Shown: in pieces, positions 32,606 to 44,174 of the stretch
Layout: each line of letters begins with the position of its first letter
Numbering within the stretch: position 1 is the first letter of the stretch
Assembly: GCF_037975245.1 (NCBI RefSeq)
Contig: NC_092576.1
Location: forward strand, 27,415,611-27,479,610
Source of the DNA: Apostichopus japonicus
Taxonomy: Eukaryota; Echinodermata; Holothuroidea; Aspidochirotida; Stichopodidae
Direction: 5' to 3'
Length of the DNA stretch: 64,000 bases
The notes under the pieces: generated by a model
Told to the model about the DNA's origin: nothing
The model's input: only the letters and a program-made list of their open reading frames with translations
Databases searched by the model: none
Position numbers and translations under genes: made by a program

Positions 32606-35600
32606 TGCTCCATTCATTCTCGTCATCTTTCCTATTCATATCTCCCAGTATAGTCAATATTGTTTTTCTCCTGTCTTACGCAAAGTTGAATATATTAAAA
32701 GTAATAAATTCGTCCCTTCTTTTGTTTATCGATCATGCGTCGATACAAGATACATTAACTTCCTTTTTAAGCCTAATATAAGCATATTCTGTATCAGCTA
32801 TATACGCAGAGTCCGAGATGACCTCAGCTCATACTTTATTAAAATATTGCCAGTGGTATGCATATATTTGATGATATATTCTCAGTGCTATGCGTGTATT
32901 TTCTATGAAATATTTTTAGTGGTTTGCGTGTATTTCTATTATCGACAGACGTTGTTTCTTAAACAGCCCGGTCAAACCTGCACCCAGTTGGGACAAGTTT
33001 TGACTATACTGTTCTCCACATCCCGCCTCAGAACACTCATAGTGTCAGTATGAACAGTGTCAATATCATGTCTCTATCAGATAATGGCTAGGAACTGTTT
33101 ATACTGTCAATACGAGTGCTTTAAAGCATGATAAGGGAGGACGGTGTAAGAGGTATTAGCCTTAGAAAAAAGGTCCAACTGGCTGAAACATTTTACCATA
33201 TATTTACAAATCGCATGCGTGTATTTCTATGTAAGTGATTCAGACAAGCGTTATGAACCTGACTGAGTTTAACGACTTTACTTTAAGTTCTAGGGACACT
33301 TTTGAAAAACTTTGTCCTTATCACACTAATATGCATTAGAAATCATGAAAACAGCTGCAACTCCCATCAAAATCCATCAAAGATTGACCATTTTAAATTA
33401 TTTTCTTAATTCTAGTTTTATTTTTGAATAAACATTAGCTAATTACGAACATTGATGATGTTAAAGTAGTGACGGCCTTTTTTTCTGTTATATCGTTCCT
33501 TTGTTTTTATAACCTTCATTTCAAGGACACTAAACACAGGTTTGTGGCCTAAAACGATTTTGTGAAGTATTTTTTATTGTCTTCTTTGACAAGAGAAACA
33601 TCACATTATTCAAATGATATATGTGGGCTAAAGTTGTAATTAGGGCCTTACTCAAAAAGGCCTAAAATAAGTAATTCTGATGCGCACAGCACTTCACGTC
33701 ATAGTTTGAACATATTTAATGATTTTCCCAGATTTATTAATAACTTCCAAAATGCGTATAACTTTGACACTAAAAGAGCTTTTCGAAACATTTCAGCAGA
33801 ATCTGTATGAGATCATCACACACAACACATATACTGAATATATGGCAAAGTGGATAGAAATCCATAGTACATTAATTCAAGTAATGTATTTATATGCCGA
33901 CGCGGTTCAGGCAGACCTTACAGACACTGTCCAATCTAATGATCAAGGATGTTATAACGGGGGCAACACACGGGATGCTGCTGTAAGCTTCAATAACAAT
34001 GTTTAGATGTTTAAATGTAAAAATATAAATGTCTCACATTTAAAGAAGGAAAGAAAACAATGAAGAGTTACATAATTGAAACATAAAAGTATATTGGTCA
34101 AAATCCACCCTCCAATCAGTTTCGACACCAGAAATCCTGTATGAAGGAGTGGGACGGTAGGAGGGGCAAGCTTTTTTTGTTGAGGGGGGAGGGGGGACAG
34201 GTTTGGAAATGCAAAACCGAACCTTTATGAAGTGCACGTCACGGGAGAAGCTGGGGTGCTGGGGAGCACGTTCTTCCCTCTTCCCCCACCTCACGCTTCA
34301 TCGGTGAACCAAATTGCTAAGTTGTTAATATTTTCATTTCTAATACAAAATTTATTTCTAACTTTGCCTTACATTATAACCATTATTCAAGAATGATGTC
34401 GATCGATCTCGAGACAGACTTGCAGTGAATATCAGTACAACGTTTGGAAAAATGCCTTTAACGGCAACCTGTTATATTATTTACAACTGTACACTGTTGT
34501 TGACTGTGAATTAATTCCCCTGAGCCACCCCTCCCCAAGGCTCCAGCACTTTTAAAAAAGGCATATCATGCTATTTGCTGGTTATCTTGCAAAGTATATT
34601 TTCTTTAGTTTGCTAACTATTTGAATTTTCCCTCTTTTTACGTGTACTTTGTAAATAAGTTGCTTAACCTTTCCTTTTTTCCTACCTCAGGCTTTTTTTT
34701 TATTCCCCTTACTTAGTTGACAAGGGTTTGTAAAATATCATGACCAAAAATACAAATAATGGTAACTTGATATATAACTGTACACTGTCGTTGACTGGGA
34801 ATTAATGCACCTGAGCCCCCCCCCCCCCCTCCCCGAGGCTCCAGCACTTTTAGTTAAGGCTAGTTTAAAAGAATACATTTCATGTTTTTTGTTTGTTCTC
34901 TTACTAAGTATATTTTCTTTAGTTACCTACTTATTAGAACTAGCGTCTCATTGTAGCATCATATTTAAAGAACTGTGTTAATAAGAAGTTAATTAAAATA
35001 AAATAAACAGTAATACGGATTTTGGTTTGTATGAAACTCTCTGAACTCTCACCAGTAAATAAATAGCTGATCATTTCGGTGTATGAAAATACGTCCCCAA
35101 CCCCCCTGCAGGGACAGAGACAGGGGACAGAGAAATTGATATCAATATGAAGTTCCTTCTACCTTCAGGGACCTCCGGAATACTCATTACATGCCTATTA
35201 TAACAGGAAAAAAATAGATACGGACGTGTTATATTGTCACAATAACAAAGATTCCACAAAAGGTACTCAAAACTTGTTACCACTACCTAATAAGATACGA
35301 ACGAGTTATAACTGGGGTGTTGGGGGGGGGGCGGGCTCATCGTCCTCTTCACTTGAGACCTCACCTATTATATCAGAAGGCACTCTAGTTTACTTGTTAT
35401 AGTAAGAAAGAATTATATTAGCAACAGCAAGAAGCCAGGATACTTGTTATATTAAAACATCAAAGAAAAGAAGAAGGATTTTCTGTATCACTTGATAAAT
35501 ACTAGGCTGAACTGGGTGGTTTCTTTATCCCCCACGTCCCACGCCCCGCCTGACGCCACATCCTTTCTTCCACTAAAGGAAACTACTTATATTATAATAA

Positions 35601-36420
35601 TAACAAGGATGTTCTGTATCATTTTGATACGTACGTGGTTGTCCAGGGGCCTTCCATGTTACTTGTTATAGGCCATTTTTAACATTAAAGTGTAGAGTAC
35701 TGGTATTATTGTAAAAACAATAAAAATGGTTGTTAGCCCTGAATTGGGAGTGTTCCTAACGAACCCCTTTCCCTCCCGTCCCTCTCTACCCTAACCTTCT
35801 ATCCGGGGACCGTCCAGGATACCATATTAATGGAAAAGTAGGAGTCGGATGGCCTCTTTACCTTACAAGTGACATTTAAGCGAGAACAGCTGTGAACATC
35901 AATTAGATAAAGTAATACAAGGAAGTGAAATCTATATTCAGTCAACATGTTGAATCAATGCAACTTCGTAGTACTTTGTGGTATCTCCGCTTTTAGTGAG
36001 GTTAGGGGATGTCCCTTACTATCTATTTTTAGGCAACTAGAGTGTATAAAATGTGATGGATTTATTTGGGGGACGAGCAGAATCACTTGAGAGTAATTTG
36101 ATGAAATATCAGAAGATAAAAATACCAAGGCAGAGAGAAGCACGGATCATCCAGATTTGAGACCATTGTATGAAAAAGTATATGCAATCAACATGAACAT
36201 TCTCCAGTATATGGTAAGTCATATTATTTATATATAATTATTATATAATATGGTATGGTAATACTGGTGAATTAGGTCACAACTTTATTAGGTACACAAC
36301 ACATACATTAGCTTCATTTCATTTATAAAGCCAAAACATTTAAGATGGGATTTACTGCGTCATGAATTTCAATCTTATCTTGAAAAGTCTTCGAAATTTG
36401 TTGGTTAAATGGATTAGGCA
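32606..36420. other. Intergenic stretch with weak direct repeats
   Basis: No gene was recognised. A block at 34465-34640 (TGTACACTGTTGTTGACTG, CCCGAGGCTCCAGCACTTTT-like) is repeated at 34775-34935 with about 300-bp spacing. A plus-strand frame at 33719-34006 (95 codons) has no domain or splice support. C- and G-runs occur at 34817 and 35322. Confidence 0.45.
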
Positions 36421-36434
36421 GGTGAAGCATTTGT

Positions 36435-36791
36435 TTGACAATAATAATCGTCCATTGTCAATACTGCGTTGCAAAGAGACTGTTACATCTGTTTTGGGAT
36501 TGCCCTATTAAACCGAACTTCATTTTAGATGTGGAGCAAGCTAGGTTCGGCAGTCAGTTTATATTTTCGAAGACTGAAATATGCTTGAAGTATCAATTTT
36601 CTGTGAATCACCCATATCATTTCTTAATTTTTCATCTCAAGTACTTCATCTTCGGTAAAAAAATTACAAACACGAAAATTAGATGCAGAGATTTTTCCTA
36701 TCAGTTAAAATTTGCTATTGAACTTAAAAAAGAACTCAAGCAAAGAGGCAAAGCTTTTTATTTCTCACGAGCAGTAAAAAGACTCATTTAG
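36435..36791 (+). mobile_element. L1/Tx1-type retrotransposon ORF2 C-terminal fragment
   Basis: The frame includes HCQYCVAKRLLHLFWDCPIK, a CX2CX6HX4C knuckle typical of the C-terminus of L1/Tx1 ORF2 proteins. It continues with HPYHFLIFHLKYFIFGKKIT and FAIELKKELKQRGKAFYF before a stop. Only the last 110 or so residues remain. AATAAAGTTACCAAG near 36937 could be its 3' end. Confidence 0.82.
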
Positions 36792-37075
36792 TATTGCACT
36801 ATATTGTTCAGTAAATTACGATGAATGATTGTTTTATTTTGAATATATGTACTTGTTAATGATTAAATCATTACTTGTAAAATATCTTTGACCTTATTGT
36901 ATTCAAATATGTACGAATTGGCCCAACAATGTTACCAATAAAGTTACCAAGCGTGGTTATCCCACCCCCCCCCCCTAAAAAAACACGTATAAACATTAGC
37001 AATGGTAAAAAAACACGCATATAGTTTCTGTTCACTTCAAGCAAAACCAAATGAAACCAATTTCATTCAGACAAC

Positions 37076-37677
37076 ATGTTACCTTTCCAGCAAATATTGG
37101 CAGCCGTATTCGTGGTGATGATCTCTATGACGTCTGCGTTTGTCGTGAAACAGACAAAGGAAACAACAAAGACGACCACAGGATCAATACCATCCAACCA
37201 TGTAATGGCTGAAAGTGTTTCTACGTCCACTGAACTTAAGTACGACAATATCGAGGGAAAGTCCCCATTTTCATCAATTTCCGGGGCATATCAAGAAGGA
37301 TATGATAGAAAACTGGTAGACCAGTTGCTACTAGCGAACAGTATACCTGGTAAGCAGGGTGAAATGTTCAACGAAGACAATCAAATGGTGTTATCTGAAG
37401 GCCTGAAACTCGTCGATAAAGCCACCAGTGTCCTACAAGAGTATCGTGATATCAAGAAAAGGTCTACAACATGCCAGAATCCAACAGATCGGGATCTTGA
37501 GAAACAGCTATTGATAGCTAAAATATTTCAGACAATGGACGTTGCAGGGACATGGGAAGGTTTAAAATACGATGTTAATGCAGATAATTACGTACCAACG
37601 AATCCAACAACTAATATGGCCTTAAATAGAAGAACAGCCTGTCCATGGATGTATGACTCAGATGAAAATGAAGACAG
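37076..37677 (+). CDS. IL17: IL17 exon 1: signal peptide, long pro-region, start of knot
   Basis: The exon runs from ATG to ...GAAGACAG|GTAAGA. It holds the signal peptide, an acidic and Ser/Thr-rich region, IKKRSTTCQNPTDRDLEKQ with a possible dibasic cleavage site (KKR), and ends in CPWMYDSDENED. An AG eight bases before the ATG (TTTCATTCAG) could be an acceptor for an upstream 5' UTR exon. Confidence 0.93.
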
Positions 37678-40674
37678 GTAAGACTGACAAACTGCTAGTC
37701 CCATTTTCGCATTGCGTCTTTTCTTTACACTCGCTTCTAGCGAGTTGTTAGAAGTTGGTACACAACAAAATCAGATGAAAGCCCCCAACTTATTGATTGT
37801 AACATCCTGTAGATATTTGGTAGTTGCCTACTATACGTAATACGTTGCAAGATGATAATATACAGCAGTAAAACATACATCACAGTCCCGTAACTGTGAC
37901 GCTATCAGGGTTTATTCGATTTGAAATTTAAATAAATATCTTTCCTTTTATAATCGTGCTGTTGTCAAATTTGCTCGAAATATTGGAAACTCTGCTCAAT
38001 TATAGTGTGACATTTAGTGAGTTCAGTTTCACCATTATATTTCCGTCGCTGAATAAAATATTCAAACACGACAAATTTAACGTAAACACACATTTTAAAC
38101 CATTTTCCAAATGATGGTATATCTAACTATTATAGTAAAGTGCCAGATAATATCATGACAAAGTGTATTTTTTATCCTTCCTTGAAACATGCAGTCAATG
38201 TAGCTATGGTCCTTCGTAATGAGGATGTTGTCCTCACCTGTAGTAAGTAAAATCCAAGTCGGAACATTCTTTATACAGAATAAACATCTACATGATATCA
38301 CTTGCCTCAGGAGATCTTGAATATGTTATCACTATCAAGGTGAATGTATGATACGTCATAAATGACGTCATTAACCTGTTGACATAACAACATTTCAATT
38401 ACAATACAGAGAGCAAGCGGTGTCTGATATATGAATTATTTATACATATTTTTAAAGTTAATCAATGTAAGTCTGTGTAAAAAAAGAACTTCTCTTTATA
38501 GAAAATTTCAGAAATTACGCCTTAATTATAGTGCATACCGTTATATCTATAAAACAGATAACTGGAATTATATGTGAACAAAATACTTCAACACCAACAT
38601 TTCCCATCATTATATAACAAGAAGTATTACAATCAGCATTGCTATTGAACGTAGTTCAAGAAATCCGATTGACAGCAGTACAAGTCACAGATTTGAACTA
38701 AATTGTTGAAATAAGACTAAATATTACCGGCATTAGTCATTTAGATCCGGAGTTAAGAAAAGCACAACTTAATCCTTTTTGGAACGTTTTTTGTTAAAAC
38801 GGAGGAAATAAAGATTGATTCTAATATTGTAATATCGGAAATAGCAGGTAGAATATCGAAGACACCAGAGGTCTCTCAAACGGGAAGGATATTGATGTCA
38901 ATAACTTCCTTTTTAGCAATAATTAAACGACCATGGATATGACCTAGTTACGTATGGCGTTTGTGTTAAGACGTATGATATGTTGCCATGTTGATAAAAC
39001 TGACTGGATTTGCGTTTGTAAGGAGACAGATGCGCAAAATAAGTGATACCTTTGGTTGGTTTAGTGAATGTTCATCTCGACAAACACATGAAGTAGAATT
39101 GCTTATAAAATTGTAATATTGATTAGGAGATAAAAGAAACCTTTCGGAAAGGGGATAAGTCTGACAAGCGGTAGTAAATCATGTCAATAAAAAAAAATTG
39201 CGCGTGTACATCAATAGCCTACTGTAGACCTATGTAATGTTGAGACAGTTGGTTGCAATAGGGATCGAAAACGCGGAGTCTGTTTCATCGCAACCAATAC
39301 ATATGCGCAGTTACAAGCTATATCCGTTAGCTTGTATCAAAATGTCACGACAGCTATAAAGTAACTTCCTAATGACAGACATGGACTTCTAAAATACTTC
39401 GAATTTTGCTCGCGCATGCGTCCGAAAGATATTTTGGTTCGACGTATCTATGAGCACTAAGACGAGATTCCATTCCTTTTTCCTCCCATGGCCATGGTTG
39501 TGTGATTATTCACTACACAATAGTTATATCGATTGTATCATTATGAATCATTAGGTCGTTATTAAAGTGGAATGCATGATAAGTTTTTATGATATTACGG
39601 TCACGGAGAGTGTCACTGCTAAGTGCACTTTCACCACGCGCTAAAAAAACTTCATTGCTATATTTGATATCCCTAAATCTAACTTGATGACTAATGTGGA
39701 TAAAATCAGGACTGATATCTTTTTGTGTTCATTTTCTACCTTTCAGGTATCCTAGAATAATAGCATATGCGAAGTGTAAATGTACAAAATGCGTACACCA
39801 TGAAGTACATAATTGCCGACAACTTACGGTTGATGAAGTGGTACTAATGAAAGACGGAACATGCGATGAGGGGAATTATTTTAAGTAAGTATGACTCTTA
39901 CGTCCACACAAAATCAGTGGTAATAACAAAATGTATTAAACGGTCATAGGTAATTTGTAAGGAACGCCAGTCAAACACGTTACACATATGAAATACATAT
40001 TTTATGTTTTATATGAGCGTATTAGAAATAACATCAAATTAAGGCAGCGTAAAATTGTCATCAAGAATAACAGATTTATTGGGATTACACATATCCTCAG
40101 TTCTTACTGTAATCCTACTAGCCCATGCTACCGATCTACCAGCACGATCCACATTTTACTTTGGGTACAAAACTTTACGATATGAAGTAGTTACTTTGTC
40201 CTCTGTCTGTATGGGTTGTTACAATCTGACGTATCGGCATGTCACGGTTGTTACTGATGTGTTATATGATAAATAAATATTGTTATGTAAATAATGAAAC
40301 TTGACTGTCAAGAAGAATACAAAGAAGGATGGAACAACTTTTTTCCTATTTCTCTTTCTTGTTCATCGCATTGAGATCATCCTAAAATTGATGAGCTATA
40401 TATGAACTGTATTATTATTATCATTTATTATTAACATTTAATGTAATTGCAATATGGTATCAACTCTTCAAGCGGTTGTTTTACAAACACTACATATACA
40501 TACTAACATTACTGAATCAGTGAGTTACATGCATAATTCTGTAACTCATGTTTGTTTCTTATAATTATACATATTATATCATTGACCCTTTCTTCACGTT
40601 ACTTTTCCAGGTACACAGCGGCTCAAATCAAGATCCCCGTCGCATGTGCCTGTTCCAGAACATCGTTTAGCTAA
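37076..40674 (+). CDS. IL17: Interleukin-17 family cytokine, 3 exons, complete
   Basis: Secreted signalling cytokine of the IL-17 cystine-knot family. Exons 37076-37677, 39747-39884 and 40611-40674 join in phase 2 at both introns to give 267 residues. Residues 1-21 (MLPFQQILAAVFVVMISMTS) form a signal peptide. The C-terminal third has the family pattern: CPWMYDSDENEDRYPRIIAY at 189-208, AKCKCTKC, then NC, VVLMKDGTC, and IPVACAC at 255-261. Cysteines at 189, 211, 213, 216, 224, 240, 259 and 261 include the expected knot set. About 165 residues between signal peptide and knot are much longer than in vertebrate IL-17 and have no recognised domain. The gene is convergent with the plexin, about 1.8 kb apart. 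Ligand role is family knowledge; receptor is unknown. Confidence 0.93.
37678..39746 (+). other. IL17 intron 1
   Basis: This 2.1-kb intron is AT-rich, with no recognised transposon, tandem array or second gene. Open frames on either strand are short and lack splice support. Confidence 0.5.
39747..39884 (+). CDS. IL17: IL17 exon 2: cystine-knot core
   Basis: The acceptor is CTACCTTTCAG|G and the donor TTTAA|GTAAGT. It encodes YPRIIAYAKCKCTKCVHHEV then HNCRQLTVDEVVLMKDGTCD. YP.II..A.C.C..C is the strongest IL-17 signature in the gene. Confidence 0.95.
40611..40674 (+). CDS. IL17: IL17 exon 3: terminal strand and stop
   Basis: The acceptor is CTTTTCCAG|G. It encodes YTAAQIKIPVACACSRTSFS followed by TAA. 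The (V/I)PV.C.C ending is conserved across IL-17 proteins. Confidence 0.95.
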
Positions 40675-41911
40675 TTGGTTTCTTGCAAATCATTTTTCTA
40701 ACAATTTTTAAGAACTGAAATCGTCTTAATTTACTGTTCAGGTATTGTTATTTCAAAAAGCAATATCCTTGTAAAGCCTATGTTAATGTCTCTCAACGTT
40801 GGGTTTCTGATACCTCTATAGGGTTTTGTGAAAGGTTTTTGAGGTTCTATGGAAGAGTGGGTTTATTTTATTTAGGAGGTAAGATGGGGGTGACTATACG
40901 TATGGAAAATTGGACTCCGTAAAGTCGAAAGGGTCAGTCCACATTTATTGACTTGTTTGCTCTGTCAGAACAGTCCTTGGAATCGAACAAGGCTTAGGAT
41001 CTATATGGCATTTATGTTGTCATATTTAAATTTAATTGATGTTACAAATTATATATCTCGTGAAGGGATAGCAACAGTTTCATATATTCTATGATTAATA
41101 TTAAGGTGAGTATGCAGTATCTGCAACACTATTCAATGTATTCCTTCTAGTTGAAAGCACTTATGTTTCTTAGCTCTGCCTTTCATTTTTGGTCATCTTA
41201 GCAAATCAATGTGGATTGTAAATAATATACTTTTTATAACATTATTAATTAATTGAAAATACGCATAAATTCCATGCATCAAGTTTCACGAATCAAGGAT
41301 ATGTTTTATTTATTAACAATGACACGCGACAAACACTTCACTGTTTTCATATAAGCATGTGTAACTGGATTTTAAAATGTATTGTTAAATTAACCCTAAA
41401 TTAATACTTAAACTGTTAATATTTTTTGGATCAAACATAGTCGATTGTTATTGTAACCAAATACCATGTTCTGCAGCAATGAAGTATTTGAAATGATTAA
41501 TCAGGTATTGTAATATTCAAAGAAATTCAAATGATATGCATGCTCGTTTTTATTATGATTAGTAGGCGGTACCTGAAACAGCAATCAATTTTAAGAAATA
41601 ACATCGACTTTTTAATCCAAAAGAAAAACGATAAAAAAGTAGATAGGCTTTAAATTGATAGCCCCAGATTCAAGATAGCCCCAGATTCAAGATTCCATAT
41701 TTTCTGCATTTTATATTATACGATACCAGCTTATATATAAACATTTCTTATACAAATTATAAATTTTCATCTCTTATTAATATGGTACAAATTCTTTATA
41801 TTTCTTACGTAAGATATTTGTTACAAACTAATCTTTGCTTTTATATGTTATTTATCACACAAAATACATACAATATAGTCTTTCATTTAATTGCGTTGTT
41901 TCAATTTCTAG

Positions 41912-41917
41912 TTTATT
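41912..41917 (-). promoter_or_regulatory. Candidate polyadenylation signal for the plexin
   Basis: TTTATT on the plus strand gives AATAAA on the minus strand, about 570 bases beyond the plexin stop codon. The position is reasonable, but the motif is common in AT-rich DNA. Confidence 0.35.
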
Positions 41918-42404
41918 ACATTTAACATATAATTACTATATTTTGATGAAAAATATGTTGTGTAGCTCGTAAACATTATTCCGTGATTGTTGTCATTTAG
42001 AGTTCTCGTCCAATCGTCCCTCTTCTGTGAAAGGAATAGGACAACTTCACGCACACGCGCGTGGATGCAGGGTGTATGAGGGTAAAAAAGTTTGCTCTTA
42101 GAGTGCAACCCCACACTCCCCTATATAGATGTTGGCCCAGAGCCTCACTCCTCCGTTTTAAGATCGTAGATTTCCGCTATATGACCTATTCAGCTGACCA
42201 CAAGATATAGCATTTGTAATGAAAACTCTAAATAGGGCAGATTAATCCACAAATAATAAACATAACATTGTCGAAATTTCTACAGTACGAAACAGCATTC
42301 CCGAGAACTAGTTCCCGAAAGGAGGCGATTGTACCCCGTACTGCAGTTGTCAAGTAGTAGTGTTAAAGTATGTTGAAAGTAGTTCTTTTGAGATTCAGCT
42401 TTAG

Positions 42405-42475
42405 GGTTCACAAATAAGTTGGTTAGCATCATGTTTGATCTCTAGAGTAAGGCAAAATATATCACCAACAGAATG
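42405..42475 (+). mobile_element. SINE family A fragment in plexin 3' UTR
   Basis: TTGGTTAGCATCATGTTTGA, TCTCTAGAGTAAGGCAAAAT and ATATCACCAACAGAA match the body of SINE A copies at 29.9 and 50.0 kb. The fragment ends about 15 bases from the plexin stop codon, so it should be part of the 3' UTR, antisense to the SINE. Confidence 0.75.
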
Positions 42476-42489
42476 CTTTTTTAAAATCG

Positions 42490-42618
42490 TTAGAAAGTTG
42501 GTGTCACATTAGTTTCTGGAACTGCTTCCTCCTTCCAGAGTAATCTCTTAATAGATTCGAGGTGTTCGATGAAGTTGTTGTCTGAGCATTGTTTGTTCCC
42601 TCTAAAAGATTCAATAAT
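42490..42618 (-). CDS. PLXN: Plexin exon 25: C-terminus and stop
   Basis: The exon encodes IIESFRGNKQCSDNNFIEHL, ESIKRLLWKEEAVPETNVTP, TF and TAA. II......C......LESIKRLL resembles the last helix of plexins. The acceptor is TGTCCCTCAG|ATT. The short tail after RLL has no PDZ-binding end. Confidence 0.82.
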   Translation of the reverse strand: MIESFRGNKQCSDNNFIEHLESIKRLLWKEEAVPETNVTPTF

Positions 42619-44097
42619 CTGAGGGACAAGGACCGTATATATTTGTATGCGGATAATAATACCAAAACCATTCACCAGTTATCAGAGATAACGAGATTTC
42701 AGTATAAAATTAGCATAAACTTTATATTGATACAGAAAATTTATACTCATATATATAAATATGATACTAATAAACATATATATATATATAGGCTATATAT
42801 ATAGGCCATATACATATATATATATTATTATTTATTAGTATAAAGTATATACTAATATAACATATGGATATATTATATGTATAAGCATAAACTGTATTAT
42901 TTCAAAGGTGATTGGAGGACACGAACATCCGCTTACCTCAGTTTCGTATCGACAAATCAAGCTATATAAGTTGTATCTTGTTAAATCCAGATCCAATGTA
43001 TTTTCAAAGGTCTGTATTGGGGAGAAAAGTATGCACATATGCGAATTAGTGTGTAGATATTTGCTATTGCACAATCTAAATAAAGTTATTATCAAAGAAA
43101 ACATTTAGTCAGTTAGTAATGGTCAAGAAGGCGCGACAGATTCAGGGAAGTTCGTGGATCACATATATAACAAAACCATGTACTATGCTGACCTTGAAGG
43201 ACTGGCGGGCGTGCTCAGCGGGCGTGCTCGTCGGGCGGGCGGGATGGGATGTATGATGTGCTGGTTTGTGGTGCCCGCGGGATGGGATGTGACTTTCTGT
43301 AATGTTCTGTGTGATTGTTTACTGGTCGTGTTGCTATTTTCGCCGTTGTGTTTTGGTCAGGCTAGGCACGTCGCGTTGTACGCACTACTATAGCTTTTTC
43401 ATTGGTAATGGAAAGAGTTTTTCGTTGTTTTTTAGTTAACTTAATGTGCTTCATACATAACCCGCCTAAGCCGAACGGATGAGATCACAACGAGGGTTAT
43501 GTTTAAAAAGTATCGACGGAAAGTCCATCATCATAGACGGTTTGGCCCTGTATCCCGATTGATGGGAATCACGTCACTTTAAAATAAAGTAGACATTTGT
43601 CGAAAGACTTAAAGGCACGTGGTTTAATCGATATTTAACTGTAATTTGCACAGTAATAATACTTAGTGAAAATCTACAGAACACGAAGAATAGAGGAATG
43701 CAGGTGTTAGTGCTATGTACAATGTTAATATATCAATACATATATACCAAAGGACTCAAGCAGTGATTATCTCCTTAATGCAAAACTTTACTTTACAGTT
43801 ATTGCATAATAATATGTAGTAAATTGTCCTATTTCCCTCTCCCCGTCCACCCCATAATACTATTACGTCTAAGTTTATTCTACGTTATGAATACCTCTTT
43901 CACCTCACTGTTGACAGACAGTATGTCCTCGTTATTGAGACTTTCCATATCCTGAACTAGGCTGTAATATTTATCAAGTTTCGTGGAGTATTCAGGTAAC
44001 AGATGTGCGTATAAATTTCTGCTGTAGGATGCATCCTTGAAAAAAAAAGAAAAAAAGTAAATTATGCTTTCATTCTTGTAATCTTTTACGGCATATC

Positions 44098-44132
<35 letters not shown>

Positions 44133-44137
44133 GTCTC

Positions 44138-44174
<37 letters not shown>

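Larger units (their letters stand above)
40675..42489. other. Convergent IL17 / plexin 3' intergenic region
   Basis: It carries the 3' untranslated regions of both genes. No canonical AATAAA was seen soon after the IL17 stop. AT-rich unique sequence fills the rest, with a short direct repeat of GATAGCCCCAGATTCAA at about 41660-41692. Confidence 0.5.

Noticed and set aside
33719-34006. 95-codon plus-strand ORF upstream of IL17, considered as a second cytokine
   Set aside because: It has no cystine-knot pattern, no clear signal peptide and no supported exon partners.
43154-43393. 79-codon plus-strand ORF in the last plexin intron
   Set aside because: Locally GC-rich (GGGCGTGCT repeats) but without domain or splice support.
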